A stretch of DNA of 64,000 nucleotides, from positions 186,001 to 250,000 of the forward strand of contig CAVVWN010000010.1 in NCBI GenBank assembly GCA_963752045.1, in the 5' to 3' direction. Below, in pieces: positions 1 through 8,442 of the stretch. Every line of letters begins with the position of its first letter. Position 1 is the first letter of the stretch. This DNA is from DATKDF01 sp963752045. Its GTDB lineage: Bacteria > Acidobacteriota > Vicinamibacteria > Vicinamibacterales > SCN-69-37. Both the position numbers and the translations under genes were made by a program. The notes under the pieces were generated by a model. The model was not told the DNA's origin. It ran no database searches and saw only the letters and a list, made by a program, of their open reading frames with translations.

Positions 1-1
1 G

Positions 2-715
2 GTCAAGTGCCGGTCGATCGGTCTCGACGTGCCGGCAAGCGCCCAGATCGTCCTCGAAGGCTACGTGGAGCCGGGTGAGCGGCGCCGCGAAGGTCCCTTC
101 GGCGATCACACCGGCCTGTACTCGCTCGCCGACGATTATCCCGTCTTCCACCTCCAGTGCCTGACGATGCGCAAGAAGCCGGTGTACGTCACGACGGTCG
201 TGGGCATTCCGCCGATGGAGGACTACTACATCGGCATGGCCAGCGAGCGGATCTTCCTGCCCCTCATCCGCAAGACGCTGCCGGAAATCGTGGACATGCA
301 CTTCCCGGCGGCCGGCATCTTCCACAACATCGTGCTCGTGTCGATCGACAAGCGCTACCCGGGGCACGCGCGGAAGATCATGAACGCCTTCTGGGGCCTC
401 GGGCAGCTCATGTTCTCCAAGTGCATCGTCGTCGTCGACCACGATGTCAACGTGCAGGACGAGAACGAGGTGGCCTGGATCGCCGGCACCCACGTGGACC
501 CGTCGCGCGACATCCTCGTGACCACCGGGCCGGTCGACGATCTGGACGACGCGTCGATCCTTCCGGCCTTCGGGGGCAAGATGGGCATCGACGCGACCCG
601 CAAGTGGCCCTCTGAGGGCGTGACGAGGGAATTCCCGAAGCGGCTCGTCACGTCCGAGGCGGCCGCCCGCCGGGCCGCTGACATCTGGGAGACGATTCGT
701 GACCGTGCTCGCTGA
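2..715 (+). CDS. UbiD-family decarboxylase, 3' part (menaquinone pathway)
   Basis: C-terminal 237 residues of a UbiD-type prenylated-FMN decarboxylase; the 5' end lies outside the window and the frame is open from base 2. Recognisable stretches are EGPFGDHTGLYS near the visible N-terminus, followed by conserved UbiD segments around HNIVLVSIDKRYPGHARK and a C-terminal VTTGPVDDLDDAS. In futalosine-pathway bacteria a UbiD protein decarboxylates the prenylated naphthoate, using the prenyl-FMN cofactor made by UbiX; a ubiX gene lies in this same operon at 7031. The next gene starts inside its 3' end (17-bp overlap), which indicates translational coupling. The family is clear. The assignment to menaquinone rather than another aromatic acid rests on gene context. 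Confidence 0.9.
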   Translation, partial: VKCRSIGLDVPASAQIVLEGYVEPGERRREGPFGDHTGLYSLADDYPVFHLQCLTMRKKPVYVTTVVGIPPMEDYYIGMASERIFLPLIRKTLPEIVDMHFPAAGIFHNIVLVSIDKRYPGHARKIMNAFWGLGQLMFSKCIVVVDHDVNVQDENEVAWIAGTHVDPSRDILVTTGPVDDLDDASILPAFGGKMGIDATRKWPSEGVTREFPKRLVTSEAAARRAADIWETIRDRAR

Positions 716-1580
716 TCTCGAGCCGAAAGCACTGGCGCTCAAGCCGTTCGACCGCGTGGATGCCGAGCGCGTCATCGCGTGTCCGGACCTGGTGAGCGTG
801 GGCATGCTGGGTGAATCGGCAAGGAAGGCCCGGCACGGCAACCGCGTGACCTGGGTCAGCGTGTGCGCGTTCACCGGGGGGCCGATGGCACGCGGCGAGG
901 CCACCGAGGTCCGGATTTCCGCGGTGCCCGCCTCGCCCGACGATGCCGTGCGGCTCGTCGGTGAGGCCGCCGGCGCGCTCGGCGATGCCGTGCTCACCGG
1001 ATTCTCGCTTGCGGACCTCGTCGGCCTGGCGGGAGGCGATCACCTGGCGCTCGCCGAGCTTGCCGCCTCGCTCAAGGCCGCTGGACTCGAGGCAGTGGCC
1101 GCGACGCCGGTCGACGGTTTCCGTGACACTGACGATGCGGTCGAGGCCGTGCGGGCCGTCCTGGCGGGCGGGCTTCGGGCGCCGCGGGTCACGATCGATC
1201 GAGCCGCATTCGACGCGCGGCTCGATCTCATCGAGCGCGCGGCGCAGGTCGCGCGCGAAACCGGCGCGGTCACCGCCTTCGCGCCGCTGCCGGATGCCGA
1301 TCCGGCCGACGCGCCGTCGACCGGGTACGACGACGTGAGGACCGTGGCGCTGGCCAGGCTCTGCACGGACATTCCGGTCATTCAGGTGAGTTGGGCGCTC
1401 TACGGGCCCAAGCTCGCGCAGGTGGCCATCGCGTACGGCGCGAACGACCTCGACGCGGTGTCGCCGGTCGACACCGTTCAGTTGGGCCACCGCCGTTCGC
1501 CGCGTGAGGAAATCGAGCGGCAGATCCGGGCGGCGTTCGCCGAGCCGGTCGAGCGCAACGGCCGCTTCGACGACGTGTAA
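699..1580 (+). CDS. MqnE-like protein lacking the radical-SAM cysteine motif
   Basis: A 293-residue protein starting at a GTG inside ubiD. The N-terminal part (about residues 18-52) resembles the helical segment before the radical-SAM core of aminofutalosine synthase (VSVGMLGESARKARHGNR). The C-terminal ~90 residues closely follow the MqnE C-terminus: PVIQVSWALYGPKLAQVAIA, then GANDLDAV, then PVERNGRFDDV. The CxxxCxxC motif that binds the 4Fe-4S cluster is absent. Where it should follow, the chain reads VTWVSVCAF with one cysteine. MqnE is usually about 370-390 residues, so roughly 80-100 are missing. I infer a degenerate or repurposed MqnE paralogue, perhaps structural or regulatory, with the catalytic MqnE encoded elsewhere. 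It is not a simple frameshift, because the whole frame is open and codon use looks normal. Confidence 0.7.
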   Translation: MTVLADLEPKALALKPFDRVDAERVIACPDLVSVGMLGESARKARHGNRVTWVSVCAFTGGPMARGEATEVRISAVPASPDDAVRLVGEAAGALGDAVLTGFSLADLVGLAGGDHLALAELAASLKAAGLEAVAATPVDGFRDTDDAVEAVRAVLAGGLRAPRVTIDRAAFDARLDLIERAAQVARETGAVTAFAPLPDADPADAPSTGYDDVRTVALARLCTDIPVIQVSWALYGPKLAQVAIAYGANDLDAVSPVDTVQLGHRRSPREEIERQIRAAFAEPVERNGRFDDV

Positions 1581-1582
1581 TC

Positions 1583-2410
1583 GTGAACCGACCCGTACGC
1601 CTGGGCGCCGTCAGTTATCTCAATGTGCGGCCGCTCGTCTACGGCCTCGACGAGCAGCCGGACAAAGTGACGGTACGCTTCGACGTGCCGTCCCGGTGCG
1701 CGGAGCTGCTCTCGGCCGGTGACATCGATCTCGGCATGGTGCCCTCCATCGCGCACCTGGACCGTCCGGACGACCTCGTCGTGCCCGGCGTGTGCATTGG
1801 CTCGGACGGACCGGTGGCATCCGTCGCGCTCTTCTCGAAGGTCCGGACAGGCGACATTCGCCGCCTGGCGCTCGACACGTCGTCGAGAACCTCGGCCGCG
1901 CTCACCCGGATTCTGTGCGCCCGCCGCTTCGGTATCTCGCCGGCGTTCGTTCCGGGGCCGCCGGATCTCGGGGCGATGCTCGCCGAGGCCGACGCCGGAC
2001 TGCTCATCGGGGACCCGGCGCTGTTCCTCGACCCGGCCGATTACGGCGTGTCGAAGATCGATCTGGGCGCCGAGTGGACGGCGATGACGGGGTTGCCGTT
2101 CGTCTGGGCGTTCTGGGCCGGCCGGCCAGGCGCTGCCGATGCCGCGACCGTCCGGCTGCTGCAGGATGCTGCGGCCGAAGGCATGCGGCGGAGCGATGCG
2201 ATCGCCGACGCCTACTGCGTGGACGCGCCTGAGCAGAGGCCGCTCGCCCGGCGCTACCTCAGGGAGCACCTCATGTTCCGCCTCGACGACCGCGCGCTCT
2301 CGGGGCTCGAGGCCTACTACCGGGAGGCGTCCGCGCTTGGCCTCGTTCAGGATCCGCCGGCGATCCAGTTCTTTCCGAACGGTCCGGCCGAAGCGCCGCG
2401 CGTGCCGTGA
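1583..2410 (+). CDS. mqnA: Chorismate dehydratase MqnA
   Basis: 275 residues, GTG start 2 nt after the MqnE-like stop. MqnA dehydrates chorismate to 3-enolpyruvylbenzoate, the first committed step of the futalosine menaquinone pathway. Diagnostic features are the N-terminal RLGAVSYLNVRPLVYGL (the SYLN-x-x-PL signature of MqnA/MqnD-type periplasmic-binding folds), DIDLGMVPSIAHL near residues 52-64, and the hinge-side segment SRTSAALTRIL. Length is normal for the family. There is no signal peptide, as expected for a cytosolic enzyme. The stop codon overlaps the start of the downstream transporter (TGATG). Confidence 0.92.
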   Translation: MNRPVRLGAVSYLNVRPLVYGLDEQPDKVTVRFDVPSRCAELLSAGDIDLGMVPSIAHLDRPDDLVVPGVCIGSDGPVASVALFSKVRTGDIRRLALDTSSRTSAALTRILCARRFGISPAFVPGPPDLGAMLAEADAGLLIGDPALFLDPADYGVSKIDLGAEWTAMTGLPFVWAFWAGRPGAADAATVRLLQDAAAEGMRRSDAIADAYCVDAPEQRPLARRYLREHLMFRLDDRALSGLEAYYREASALGLVQDPPAIQFFPNGPAEAPRVP

Positions 2411-3681
2411 TGACGGGCGCGCCGGCGGGGCCGCGCCGGGCGGCCGTCGTCTTCATCTTCATCGTGGTCGTGGCCGACGTGCTGGCCCTCGGCATCATCA
2501 TCCCGGTACTGCCGGCGCTCGTCGAAGAGTTCCTTGGAGGCGATACGGCCGGTGCGGCGCGAATCTACGGCGTGTTCGGCACCGTCTGGGCGCTCATGCA
2601 GTTCGTGTGCGCGCCGCTCCTCGGCGCGCTCTCGGATCGCTTCGGCCGCCGGCCGGTCGTGCTGATTTCCTGCGTCGGACTCGGGCTCGACTACGTGCTG
2701 ATGGCGCTCGCGCCGACGCTCGGGTGGCTGTTTGTCGGGCGGGTGCTCTCGGGCATCACGGCCTCCAGTTTCGCCACGGCGGGCGCCTACATCGCCGACG
2801 TCACACCACCCGAGCGGCGCGCGGCCGGCTTTGGCATGATCGGCGCGGCTTTCGGTCTGGGTTTCGTGCTCGGTCCCGCGCTCGGTGGCGTGCTCGGCGC
2901 CGTCCACCTGCGTCTGCCGTTCTGGGTGGCCGCCGGGCTGGCGCTGGCGAATGCCACCTACGGCTTCTTCGTGCTGCCCGAGTCGCTGCCGGCCGAGAAG
3001 CGCTCGGCGTTTCGCTGGACGCGCGCGAGCCCGCTCGGGTCGCTCGCGCTCCTCCGGTCGCACGGCACGCTCGTCCGGCTCGCGCTCGTGTACTTCTGCT
3101 ACATGCTCGCGCACCAGGTGCTGCAGAGCGTGTTCGTGCTGTACGGCGGTTACCGGTACGGCTGGGGCGAGCAGACGGTCGGGCTGACGCTCGCCGGTGT
3201 CGGCATTCTGAGCGTCATGGTCCAGGGCGGGATCGTCCGGCCGGTGGTTCGCCGGTTCGGCGAGCGACGGACGCTCCAGGTCGGCCTGATCGGAGGCGCG
3301 GTCGGATACGCCGGCTTCGGGCTTGCGCCGACCTCGACGGTCTTCTGGAGCATGTTGCCGGTGTTCGCGTGCATGGGCCTCTTCAACCCCTCGTTGCAGG
3401 CGCTCATGAGCCGGCACGTCACGCCGGCAGAGCAGGGGAAGCTCCAGGGCGCCAATACCAGCCTGATGGGCGCGTCCGGCATGATCGGTCCGCTCGTGAT
3501 GACCCAGGTCTTCGCGGTCTTCCTTGCGTTCGAGGGCCCGTGGCATCAACCTGGCGCTCCGTTCCTGCTGGCCTCGGTCCTGATGCTGGCTGCTCTGGCC
3601 CTGGCACGGGCGATTCCGGCCGGCTCGGGCCAGCACACGCCGACCGTGGGTCCGGCTGCCGAAGGGAAGCCGACGCGATAA
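2410..3681 (+). CDS. MFS transporter, Tet/DHA1-like
   Basis: 423 residues with about 12 hydrophobic segments. Family signatures are motif A in the 2-3 loop (LGALSDRFGRRPV, about residues 69-81), ASSFATAGAYIADVTPPERRA after helix 4, and motif C on helix 5 (GAAFGLGFVLGPALGG). This places it in the tetracycline/drug-proton antiporter branch of the major facilitator superfamily. The ATG at 2410 overlaps the mqnA stop by one base; a GTG one codon upstream is the alternative. It sits between mqnA and mqnC, so it is co-transcribed with menaquinone genes. No substrate can be read from the sequence: drug efflux or export of a pathway intermediate are both only guesses. Confidence 0.85.
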   Translation: MTGAPAGPRRAAVVFIFIVVVADVLALGIIIPVLPALVEEFLGGDTAGAARIYGVFGTVWALMQFVCAPLLGALSDRFGRRPVVLISCVGLGLDYVLMALAPTLGWLFVGRVLSGITASSFATAGAYIADVTPPERRAAGFGMIGAAFGLGFVLGPALGGVLGAVHLRLPFWVAAGLALANATYGFFVLPESLPAEKRSAFRWTRASPLGSLALLRSHGTLVRLALVYFCYMLAHQVLQSVFVLYGGYRYGWGEQTVGLTLAGVGILSVMVQGGIVRPVVRRFGERRTLQVGLIGGAVGYAGFGLAPTSTVFWSMLPVFACMGLFNPSLQALMSRHVTPAEQGKLQGANTSLMGASGMIGPLVMTQVFAVFLAFEGPWHQPGAPFLLASVLMLAALALARAIPAGSGQHTPTVGPAAEGKPTR

Positions 3682-3691
3682 GCTATTCCGG

Positions 3692-4906
3692 ATGGGCGTG
3701 CGCGAAATAGCGGCGACCGTGCGTGACGGAGGCCGGGTCGGGTTCGACGAGGCGCGCGAGCTCTACGTCGAGGCGCCGACGGCCCTCCTCGGCCAGCTGG
3801 CCGACGATATTCGCCGGCGCCGTCATCCGTCGGGCATCGTCACCTACATCATCGACAGGAACGTCAACTACACGAACGTGTGCGTGGCACGGTGCCGGTT
3901 CTGCGCGTTCTACCGGCCGGTGGGATCGGCCGAGGGGTACACGCTCGGGTTCGACGAGATCTTCCGGAAGATCGAGGAGACGATTGCGCTCGGCGGCGGG
4001 CAGCTGCTCCTGCAGGGCGGACACAACCCGGACCTGCCGATCGAGTGGTACGAGGATCTGTTCCGACAGGTGAAGTCGCGCTATCCGGACTTCCGGCTCC
4101 ACGCGCTTTCACCGCCCGAGGTCATTCACATCTCGCGCCTGTCGAACCTCGCGGTGTCGGAGGTCATCAACCGGCTGGTGGCCGTCGGGCTCGACAGCAT
4201 TCCCGGCGGCGGCGCCGAGATCCTGGTGGACCGGGTCCGCAAGGAGCTCAACTGCTACAACAAGGCGACGGCTGACGAGTGGCTGGACGTCATGCGCCAA
4301 GCGCACCGCGCTGGGCTCCGCACCACGGCGACGATGATGTACGGGACGGTCGAGACGACGGACGAGCGCCTCGAGCATCTGTTCCGGTTGCGCGACCTGC
4401 AGGACGAGACCGGCGGGTTCACGGCGTTCATCGCGTGGAGCTATCAGCCCCAGCATACCGAGCTCGGCGGCATCGAGGCCACCGGTGTCGAGTATCTGCG
4501 CACGCTGGCGCTCTCGCGGATCGTCCTCGACAATTTCGACAACCTGCAGGCGTCGTGGGTGACGCAGGGCGGCAAGGTCGGACAGCTCAGCCTGGCATAC
4601 GGCGCCAACGACATGGGCAGCGTGATGATCGAAGAGAACGTCGTGCGCGCGGCCGGCGCTGAGTACTGCATGGACGAGTACGAAGTGGTGCGCAATGTGG
4701 AACGTGCGGGCCTGATCCCGAAACGCCGGAACATGCACTATGAAGTCCTGGGCGATCCGATCTTCCGCGAGCGGGACGTGCCCAGGATGCTCGAGCTGTC
4801 GGTGGCCCGCCGCGACGGGGCGGCCGGCGAAGCCGAGGACCTGCGCAGCTATGCCGCCCGCACCCGTGCCGGGAGGGAGAGCCGAGGCCAGAGCCGCCGG
4901 CCCTGA
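3692..4906 (+). CDS. mqnC: Cyclic dehypoxanthine futalosine synthase MqnC
   Basis: 404 residues. This radical-SAM enzyme converts dehypoxanthine futalosine to the cyclic spiro compound in menaquinone synthesis. The cluster motif is NYTNVCVARCRFCAFYRP (CxxxCxxC, about residues 60-76), followed by GGQLLLQGGHNPDLP and HALSPPEV in the TIM-barrel core and a C-terminal YGANDMGSVMIEENVV that marks the MqnC/MqnE group. The DSIPGGGAEIL segment is also typical. It is slightly longer than usual because of an Arg/Ser-rich C-terminal tail. It lies 10 nt after the MFS gene and 6 nt before the amidohydrolase, so it is clearly in the same operon. Confidence 0.93.
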   Translation: MGVREIAATVRDGGRVGFDEARELYVEAPTALLGQLADDIRRRRHPSGIVTYIIDRNVNYTNVCVARCRFCAFYRPVGSAEGYTLGFDEIFRKIEETIALGGGQLLLQGGHNPDLPIEWYEDLFRQVKSRYPDFRLHALSPPEVIHISRLSNLAVSEVINRLVAVGLDSIPGGGAEILVDRVRKELNCYNKATADEWLDVMRQAHRAGLRTTATMMYGTVETTDERLEHLFRLRDLQDETGGFTAFIAWSYQPQHTELGGIEATGVEYLRTLALSRIVLDNFDNLQASWVTQGGKVGQLSLAYGANDMGSVMIEENVVRAAGAEYCMDEYEVVRNVERAGLIPKRRNMHYEVLGDPIFRERDVPRMLELSVARRDGAAGEAEDLRSYAARTRAGRESRGQSRRP

Positions 4907-4912
4907 GCGCTT

Positions 4913-6157
4913 ATGTCCCAAGTCCTTCGCGCCCGCTGGGTGCTGCCCATCGACCGTCCGCCGATCGAGCACGGATGGATTGAAACGGCCGAGGGGCACG
5001 TCGTGGCCCTGGGCCGCGGGCGTCCGCCGGCCGCGCCCAGGGATCTCGGCGAGGCGGCGGTGCTGCCCGGCCTCGTCAACGCGCACACGCACCTGGAGCT
5101 CTCGTGGATGGCCGGCCGCGTCCCGGCGTCGGCGTCGCTGGTCGACTGGATACGGGCCATGCTCGCCTGTCGAGAGGCGGGCGCTCCGGGCGGCACGGCC
5201 GGCGCCGAACGCGCCGCCCTCGCCGGGGCACAGCTGATGCGCGCCACCGGCACCGTGCTCGTGGGCGATGTCACGAACGGCCTGATGTCACCACGGCTGA
5301 TCCACGACGCTGGTCTTGGCGGTGTCGTGTTCCACGAGCTGCTCGGCCTGGCCGTCGAGGACGCGGCCGAGGTCGTCCGGCAGGCGTGGGGCCGCGTGCG
5401 CATCGCCGAGGCACTCGTGAGCGGACGGAGCGGCCCGGTTGAGCCGGAGCCGGAACAGGGCGGCCCGCCTCTGGACTTCTCTGTTGTCGCGCACGCACCG
5501 TACTCGGTCTCGCCGGCGCTCTTTGCCGAAATCGTGCATCGAGCCGACGACGCACCGCTGGCCATTCACCTGGCGGAGTCGCCTGAGGAAATCGAGTTCC
5601 TGAAGACCGGCCGGGGCCCCTTCCGCGAGCTGCTGGAGGAGCTGGGCGTCTGGACCGGTCGCTGGAAGGCGCCCCGCACCGATCCGGTGCGCTACCTGGC
5701 CGACCTCGGGTACCTCCGGGAAGGCCTGCTCGTCGTCCATGGCGTGTACCTCACAGACGACGGGCTGGATCGGCTGCGTCACGCGGGTGCCGTGCTCGTG
5801 ACGTGCCCGCGGAGCAACACCTGGGTGGGTGCCGGGCCACCGCGGCTGTCGCATTTCTATGCGTCAGGTGTTCCGGTCGCCGTGGGGACCGACAGCCTGG
5901 CGTCGAGCGCGTCGCTCAACATGTTCGACGAGCTCGCCGAGATGCGCCGCATCGCCCCGGACGTGGCCGCCGCGTCGATGCTCGAAAGCGCGACGCGTAT
6001 CGGCGCCGAGGCTCTCGGATTCGGCGCCGAATTCGGGACGATTGCCACCGGGAAACGCGCGGCATTCACCGTCGTCGACGTGCCCGACGACGTCGGCGAC
6101 GTGGAAGAGTACCTCGTGAGCGGTGTGCCGGCCGAGCGCATCCGTGTGACCACCTGA
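4913..6157 (+). CDS. Amidohydrolase, probable aminofutalosine deaminase
   Basis: 414 residues of the TRZ/ATZ-type amidohydrolase family. Metal-site motifs are visible in order: VNAHTHLELSW (HxH on strand 1), IHLAESPEE, VVHGVYLT and VAVGTDSLASSASLN (Asp on strand 8). A family member in Helicobacter, Campylobacter and Deinococcus deaminates 6-amino-6-deoxyfutalosine to futalosine before MqnB acts. The location between mqnC and the UbiA gene supports that job. The sequence alone cannot exclude S-adenosylhomocysteine or other purine-type substrates. Its stop overlaps the next start by one base (TGATG), so translation is probably coupled. Confidence 0.75.
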   Translation: MSQVLRARWVLPIDRPPIEHGWIETAEGHVVALGRGRPPAAPRDLGEAAVLPGLVNAHTHLELSWMAGRVPASASLVDWIRAMLACREAGAPGGTAGAERAALAGAQLMRATGTVLVGDVTNGLMSPRLIHDAGLGGVVFHELLGLAVEDAAEVVRQAWGRVRIAEALVSGRSGPVEPEPEQGGPPLDFSVVAHAPYSVSPALFAEIVHRADDAPLAIHLAESPEEIEFLKTGRGPFRELLEELGVWTGRWKAPRTDPVRYLADLGYLREGLLVVHGVYLTDDGLDRLRHAGAVLVTCPRSNTWVGAGPPRLSHFYASGVPVAVGTDSLASSASLNMFDELAEMRRIAPDVAAASMLESATRIGAEALGFGAEFGTIATGKRAAFTVVDVPDDVGDVEEYLVSGVPAERIRVTT

Positions 6158-7026
6158 TGAAGCCGGTGACGCTCTTCACCCGCCTCGGGACCTACGCGTC
6201 GTTCGTGCGGGTCAGCCATTCGGTGTTCGCGCTGCCGTTTGCGCTCGTGGGTGCGCTCCTCGCGCAGCGAATCGAGCCGCTCACCTGGCCGCGCGTCGGC
6301 TGGATCGTGGCCTGCATGGTCACGGCCCGGAGCGCGGCCATGGGATTCAACCGCCTGGTCGATGCGCGGTTCGACGCCCGCAACCCGCGCACCGCTTCGC
6401 GCGAGCTGCCGTCCGGCCGCATGTCCCGCGCCGAGGCGACCGTGTTCGTCGTCGTGTCGTCCGTGCTCTTCGTGCTGTCGGCGTATCAGCTTGGCCCCTT
6501 GTGTTTCGCGCTGTCACCCGTGGCGCTCGCCATCGTCTTCTGGTACTCGCTCGCCAAGAGAGTGACCGCCTACACCCAGCTCTTTCTCGGACTGGCCATG
6601 GCGGTCGCTCCGGTCGGCGGGTGGCTGGCCGCGGGCGGCCGGGGCGGATGGGAGCCGTGGCTGCTCGGCCTCGCCATTGGGACATGGGTCGGTGGATTCG
6701 ACGTGCTCTACGCGTGCCAGGACCTCGACGTGGACCGGCGGGAGGGCCTCCGGTCCATTCCGGTGCGGTTTGGCATCCCCGGCGCCCTGGTCATCTCACG
6801 GGCGATGCACGTCATCACCGTAGCGTGCCTCGCGGCCCTCGGCTGGGTGGTGCCGCTCGGGCCGGTGTACTTCGGCGGGGTAGCCGGGGTGGCGGGCTTA
6901 CTGGCCTGGGAGCAGTCGCTCGTCTCGGCCGACGACCTCTCCGAGGTCAAGCGCGCGTTCGACCTGAACGGATGGGTGGGCATCTTCTATCTGGTGACGA
7001 CCGCCGTCGCCGTGTACCTGGCATGA
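6157..7026 (+). CDS. UbiA-family prenyltransferase for menaquinone (MqnP-like)
   Basis: 289 residues, polytopic membrane protein with about eight or nine hydrophobic segments. The two Asp-rich motifs that bind Mg-diphosphate are present: NRLVDARFDARNPRT (about residues 61-75) and YACQDLDVDRREGLRS (about residues 185-200). In this operon it would attach the polyprenyl chain to the naphthoate ring, ahead of UbiD decarboxylation. I chose the ATG at 6157, which overlaps the amidohydrolase stop. The open frame extends further upstream (to 5803), but that part is antisense-like reading through the amidohydrolase gene. A UbiA named for ubiquinone is unlikely here, because the neighbouring pathway genes all belong to menaquinone synthesis. 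Confidence 0.88.
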   Translation: MKPVTLFTRLGTYASFVRVSHSVFALPFALVGALLAQRIEPLTWPRVGWIVACMVTARSAAMGFNRLVDARFDARNPRTASRELPSGRMSRAEATVFVVVSSVLFVLSAYQLGPLCFALSPVALAIVFWYSLAKRVTAYTQLFLGLAMAVAPVGGWLAAGGRGGWEPWLLGLAIGTWVGGFDVLYACQDLDVDRREGLRSIPVRFGIPGALVISRAMHVITVACLAALGWVVPLGPVYFGGVAGVAGLLAWEQSLVSADDLSEVKRAFDLNGWVGIFYLVTTAVAVYLA

Positions 7027-7030
7027 GGCT

Positions 7031-7660
7031 GTGACGAACGTGCAAACCGTGACCGAGCCCCGACGCATCGCCGTGGGCGTGACCGGCGCAAGCGGCGCCA
7101 TCTACGCCGTGCGGACCATCGCCGCGCTCCTCGAAGCCGGCTGCCACCTGGAAATCGTCTTCAGCGACTACGGCCGCCGTCTGTTGATGGACGAGCTCGG
7201 CAAGGACGCGAAGCCGGACCGCCTGGACGACCTGCTCGTCGCGCGCTACGGCGAGGGCATTCGGCGTGGGGCGTTCGTGCTGCACAGCAACAAGGACCTC
7301 GGCGCGAGCCTCGCGAGCGGCAGCCACAGGTGCGAGGGCATGGTCATCGTCCCCTGCTCGATGAAGACGATGGCGGGGGTGGCCCACGCGCTCTCGCGCA
7401 GCCTGATCGAGCGGGCTGCCGACGTCATGCTCAAGGAGAAGCGCCGGCTGGTGATCGTGCCGCGCGAGACGCCGATGAGTCTTCCGGAGCTGCGGAACAT
7501 GGTGCTCTGCGCCGAAGCAGGCGCCATGATCCTGCCCGCCATGCCCGCCTTCTACCAGGAGCCGAAGACCATCGACGACCTGGCCGCGTTCATCGCCGGC
7601 AAGATCCTCAACGGGCTTGGATTCGAGCAGCAGCTGTTTCGGCCCTGGACCGGCGCGTGA
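7031..7660 (+). CDS. ubiX: Flavin prenyltransferase UbiX
   Basis: 209 residues, GTG start. UbiX joins dimethylallyl phosphate to FMN to make prenyl-FMN, the cofactor needed by the UbiD decarboxylase at the head of this operon. The FMN-binding glycine-rich start GVTGASGAIYAVR lies at about residues 17-29. Conserved later segments are VIVPCSMKTMAGVAHALS, LIERAADVMLKEKRRLV and LVIVPRETPMSLPELRNM. Length is typical. The last codons overlap the next gene by GTGA. Finding ubiD and ubiX at opposite ends of one operon fits a complete decarboxylation module. Confidence 0.94.
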   Translation: MTNVQTVTEPRRIAVGVTGASGAIYAVRTIAALLEAGCHLEIVFSDYGRRLLMDELGKDAKPDRLDDLLVARYGEGIRRGAFVLHSNKDLGASLASGSHRCEGMVIVPCSMKTMAGVAHALSRSLIERAADVMLKEKRRLVIVPRETPMSLPELRNMVLCAEAGAMILPAMPAFYQEPKTIDDLAAFIAGKILNGLGFEQQLFRPWTGA

Positions 7661-8376
7661 CGGTTTCCACATCACGGGAGCCGGCCCGGATCGCCGGCAT
7701 GTTCGACGCGATCGCCAGGCGGTACGACACGCTCAACCACACGCTGAGCCTCGGTCTCGACCGCCGGTGGCGCCGCCGCGCGATTCGCGAGCTCCGCCTC
7801 TCCGGCCGCGAGCGCGTGTTCGACGTCTGCACGGGCACCGGTGATCTGGCCGTCGAGGCGCTGACGGCCGAGACCGGGCACGCCCGCGACGTCGTGGGCC
7901 TCGACTTCGCCGGCGAGATGCTGAGGTTCGCTCGCGCGAAGGTGGCCGCGTTGGGCCTCTCGGATCGCATCCGCTTCGTCCGCGCCGACGCGATGCGGCT
8001 GCCCTGTCCCGACTCGTCGTGCGACGCGGTGACGGTGGCTTTCGGAATCAGAAACGTGCTCGATCCGGAGGCGGCCTGCCGTGAGTTCGTTCGCGTGCTC
8101 CGCCCCGGCGGCCAGCTCGCCGTCCTGGAGTTCGGGATGCCGCGGATCCCCGGCATTCGCACCGCCTACCGGTGGTATTTCCGCTACGTGCTGCCCAGGG
8201 TCGGCGGCATGGTGTCGCGTCACGGAGAGGCGTACTCCTACCTGCCGGCGTCGGTGCAGCAGTTTGCGACGCCCGAGGAGTTTGCCGGGATGCTGCGGCG
8301 AGTTGGCCTGGCCGAGGTGCGGTCAGTCCGTCTGACGCTGGGGATCGTCTATCTACATGTGGCTTCACGCCCGTAG
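7657..8376 (+). CDS. menG: Demethylmenaquinone methyltransferase MenG/UbiE
   Basis: 239 residues from a GTG at 7657 that overlaps the ubiX stop (GTGA). It performs the last menaquinone step, SAM-dependent C-methylation of demethylmenaquinone. UbiE signatures are MFDAIARRYDTLNHTLSLG near the N-terminus, the SAM-binding VFDVCTGTGDLAVEAL, and AFGIRNVLDPEAACREFVRV followed by GGQLAVLEFGMP. An upstream extension of the frame reads through ubiX and has no family similarity, which supports this start. It is the last gene of the menaquinone operon; the next gene begins 66 nt later with its own candidate promoter. Confidence 0.92.
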   Translation: MTVSTSREPARIAGMFDAIARRYDTLNHTLSLGLDRRWRRRAIRELRLSGRERVFDVCTGTGDLAVEALTAETGHARDVVGLDFAGEMLRFARAKVAALGLSDRIRFVRADAMRLPCPDSSCDAVTVAFGIRNVLDPEAACREFVRVLRPGGQLAVLEFGMPRIPGIRTAYRWYFRYVLPRVGGMVSRHGEAYSYLPASVQQFATPEEFAGMLRRVGLAEVRSVRLTLGIVYLHVASRP

Positions 8377-8420
8377 ACAGCCTGCCCCTGGCCTTCTCGG
8401 CACCAGCCCGGATATCTCGA

Positions 8421-8426
8421 TATACT
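8421..8426 (+). promoter_or_regulatory. Candidate -10 box before the TonB-type gene
   Basis: TATACT lies 17 nt before the ATG at 8443, in an unusually AT-rich short gap in this GC-rich genome. No convincing -35 hexamer is seen at 17-nt spacing. This would start a separate transcript after the menaquinone operon. Confidence 0.35.
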
Positions 8427-8442
8427 GACCCATAAGTCCAAT

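Noticed and set aside
699..1580. Simple frameshifted mqnE
   Set aside because: The whole 293-codon frame is open and colinear at both ends with MqnE; no other frame shows the missing CxxxCxxC region.
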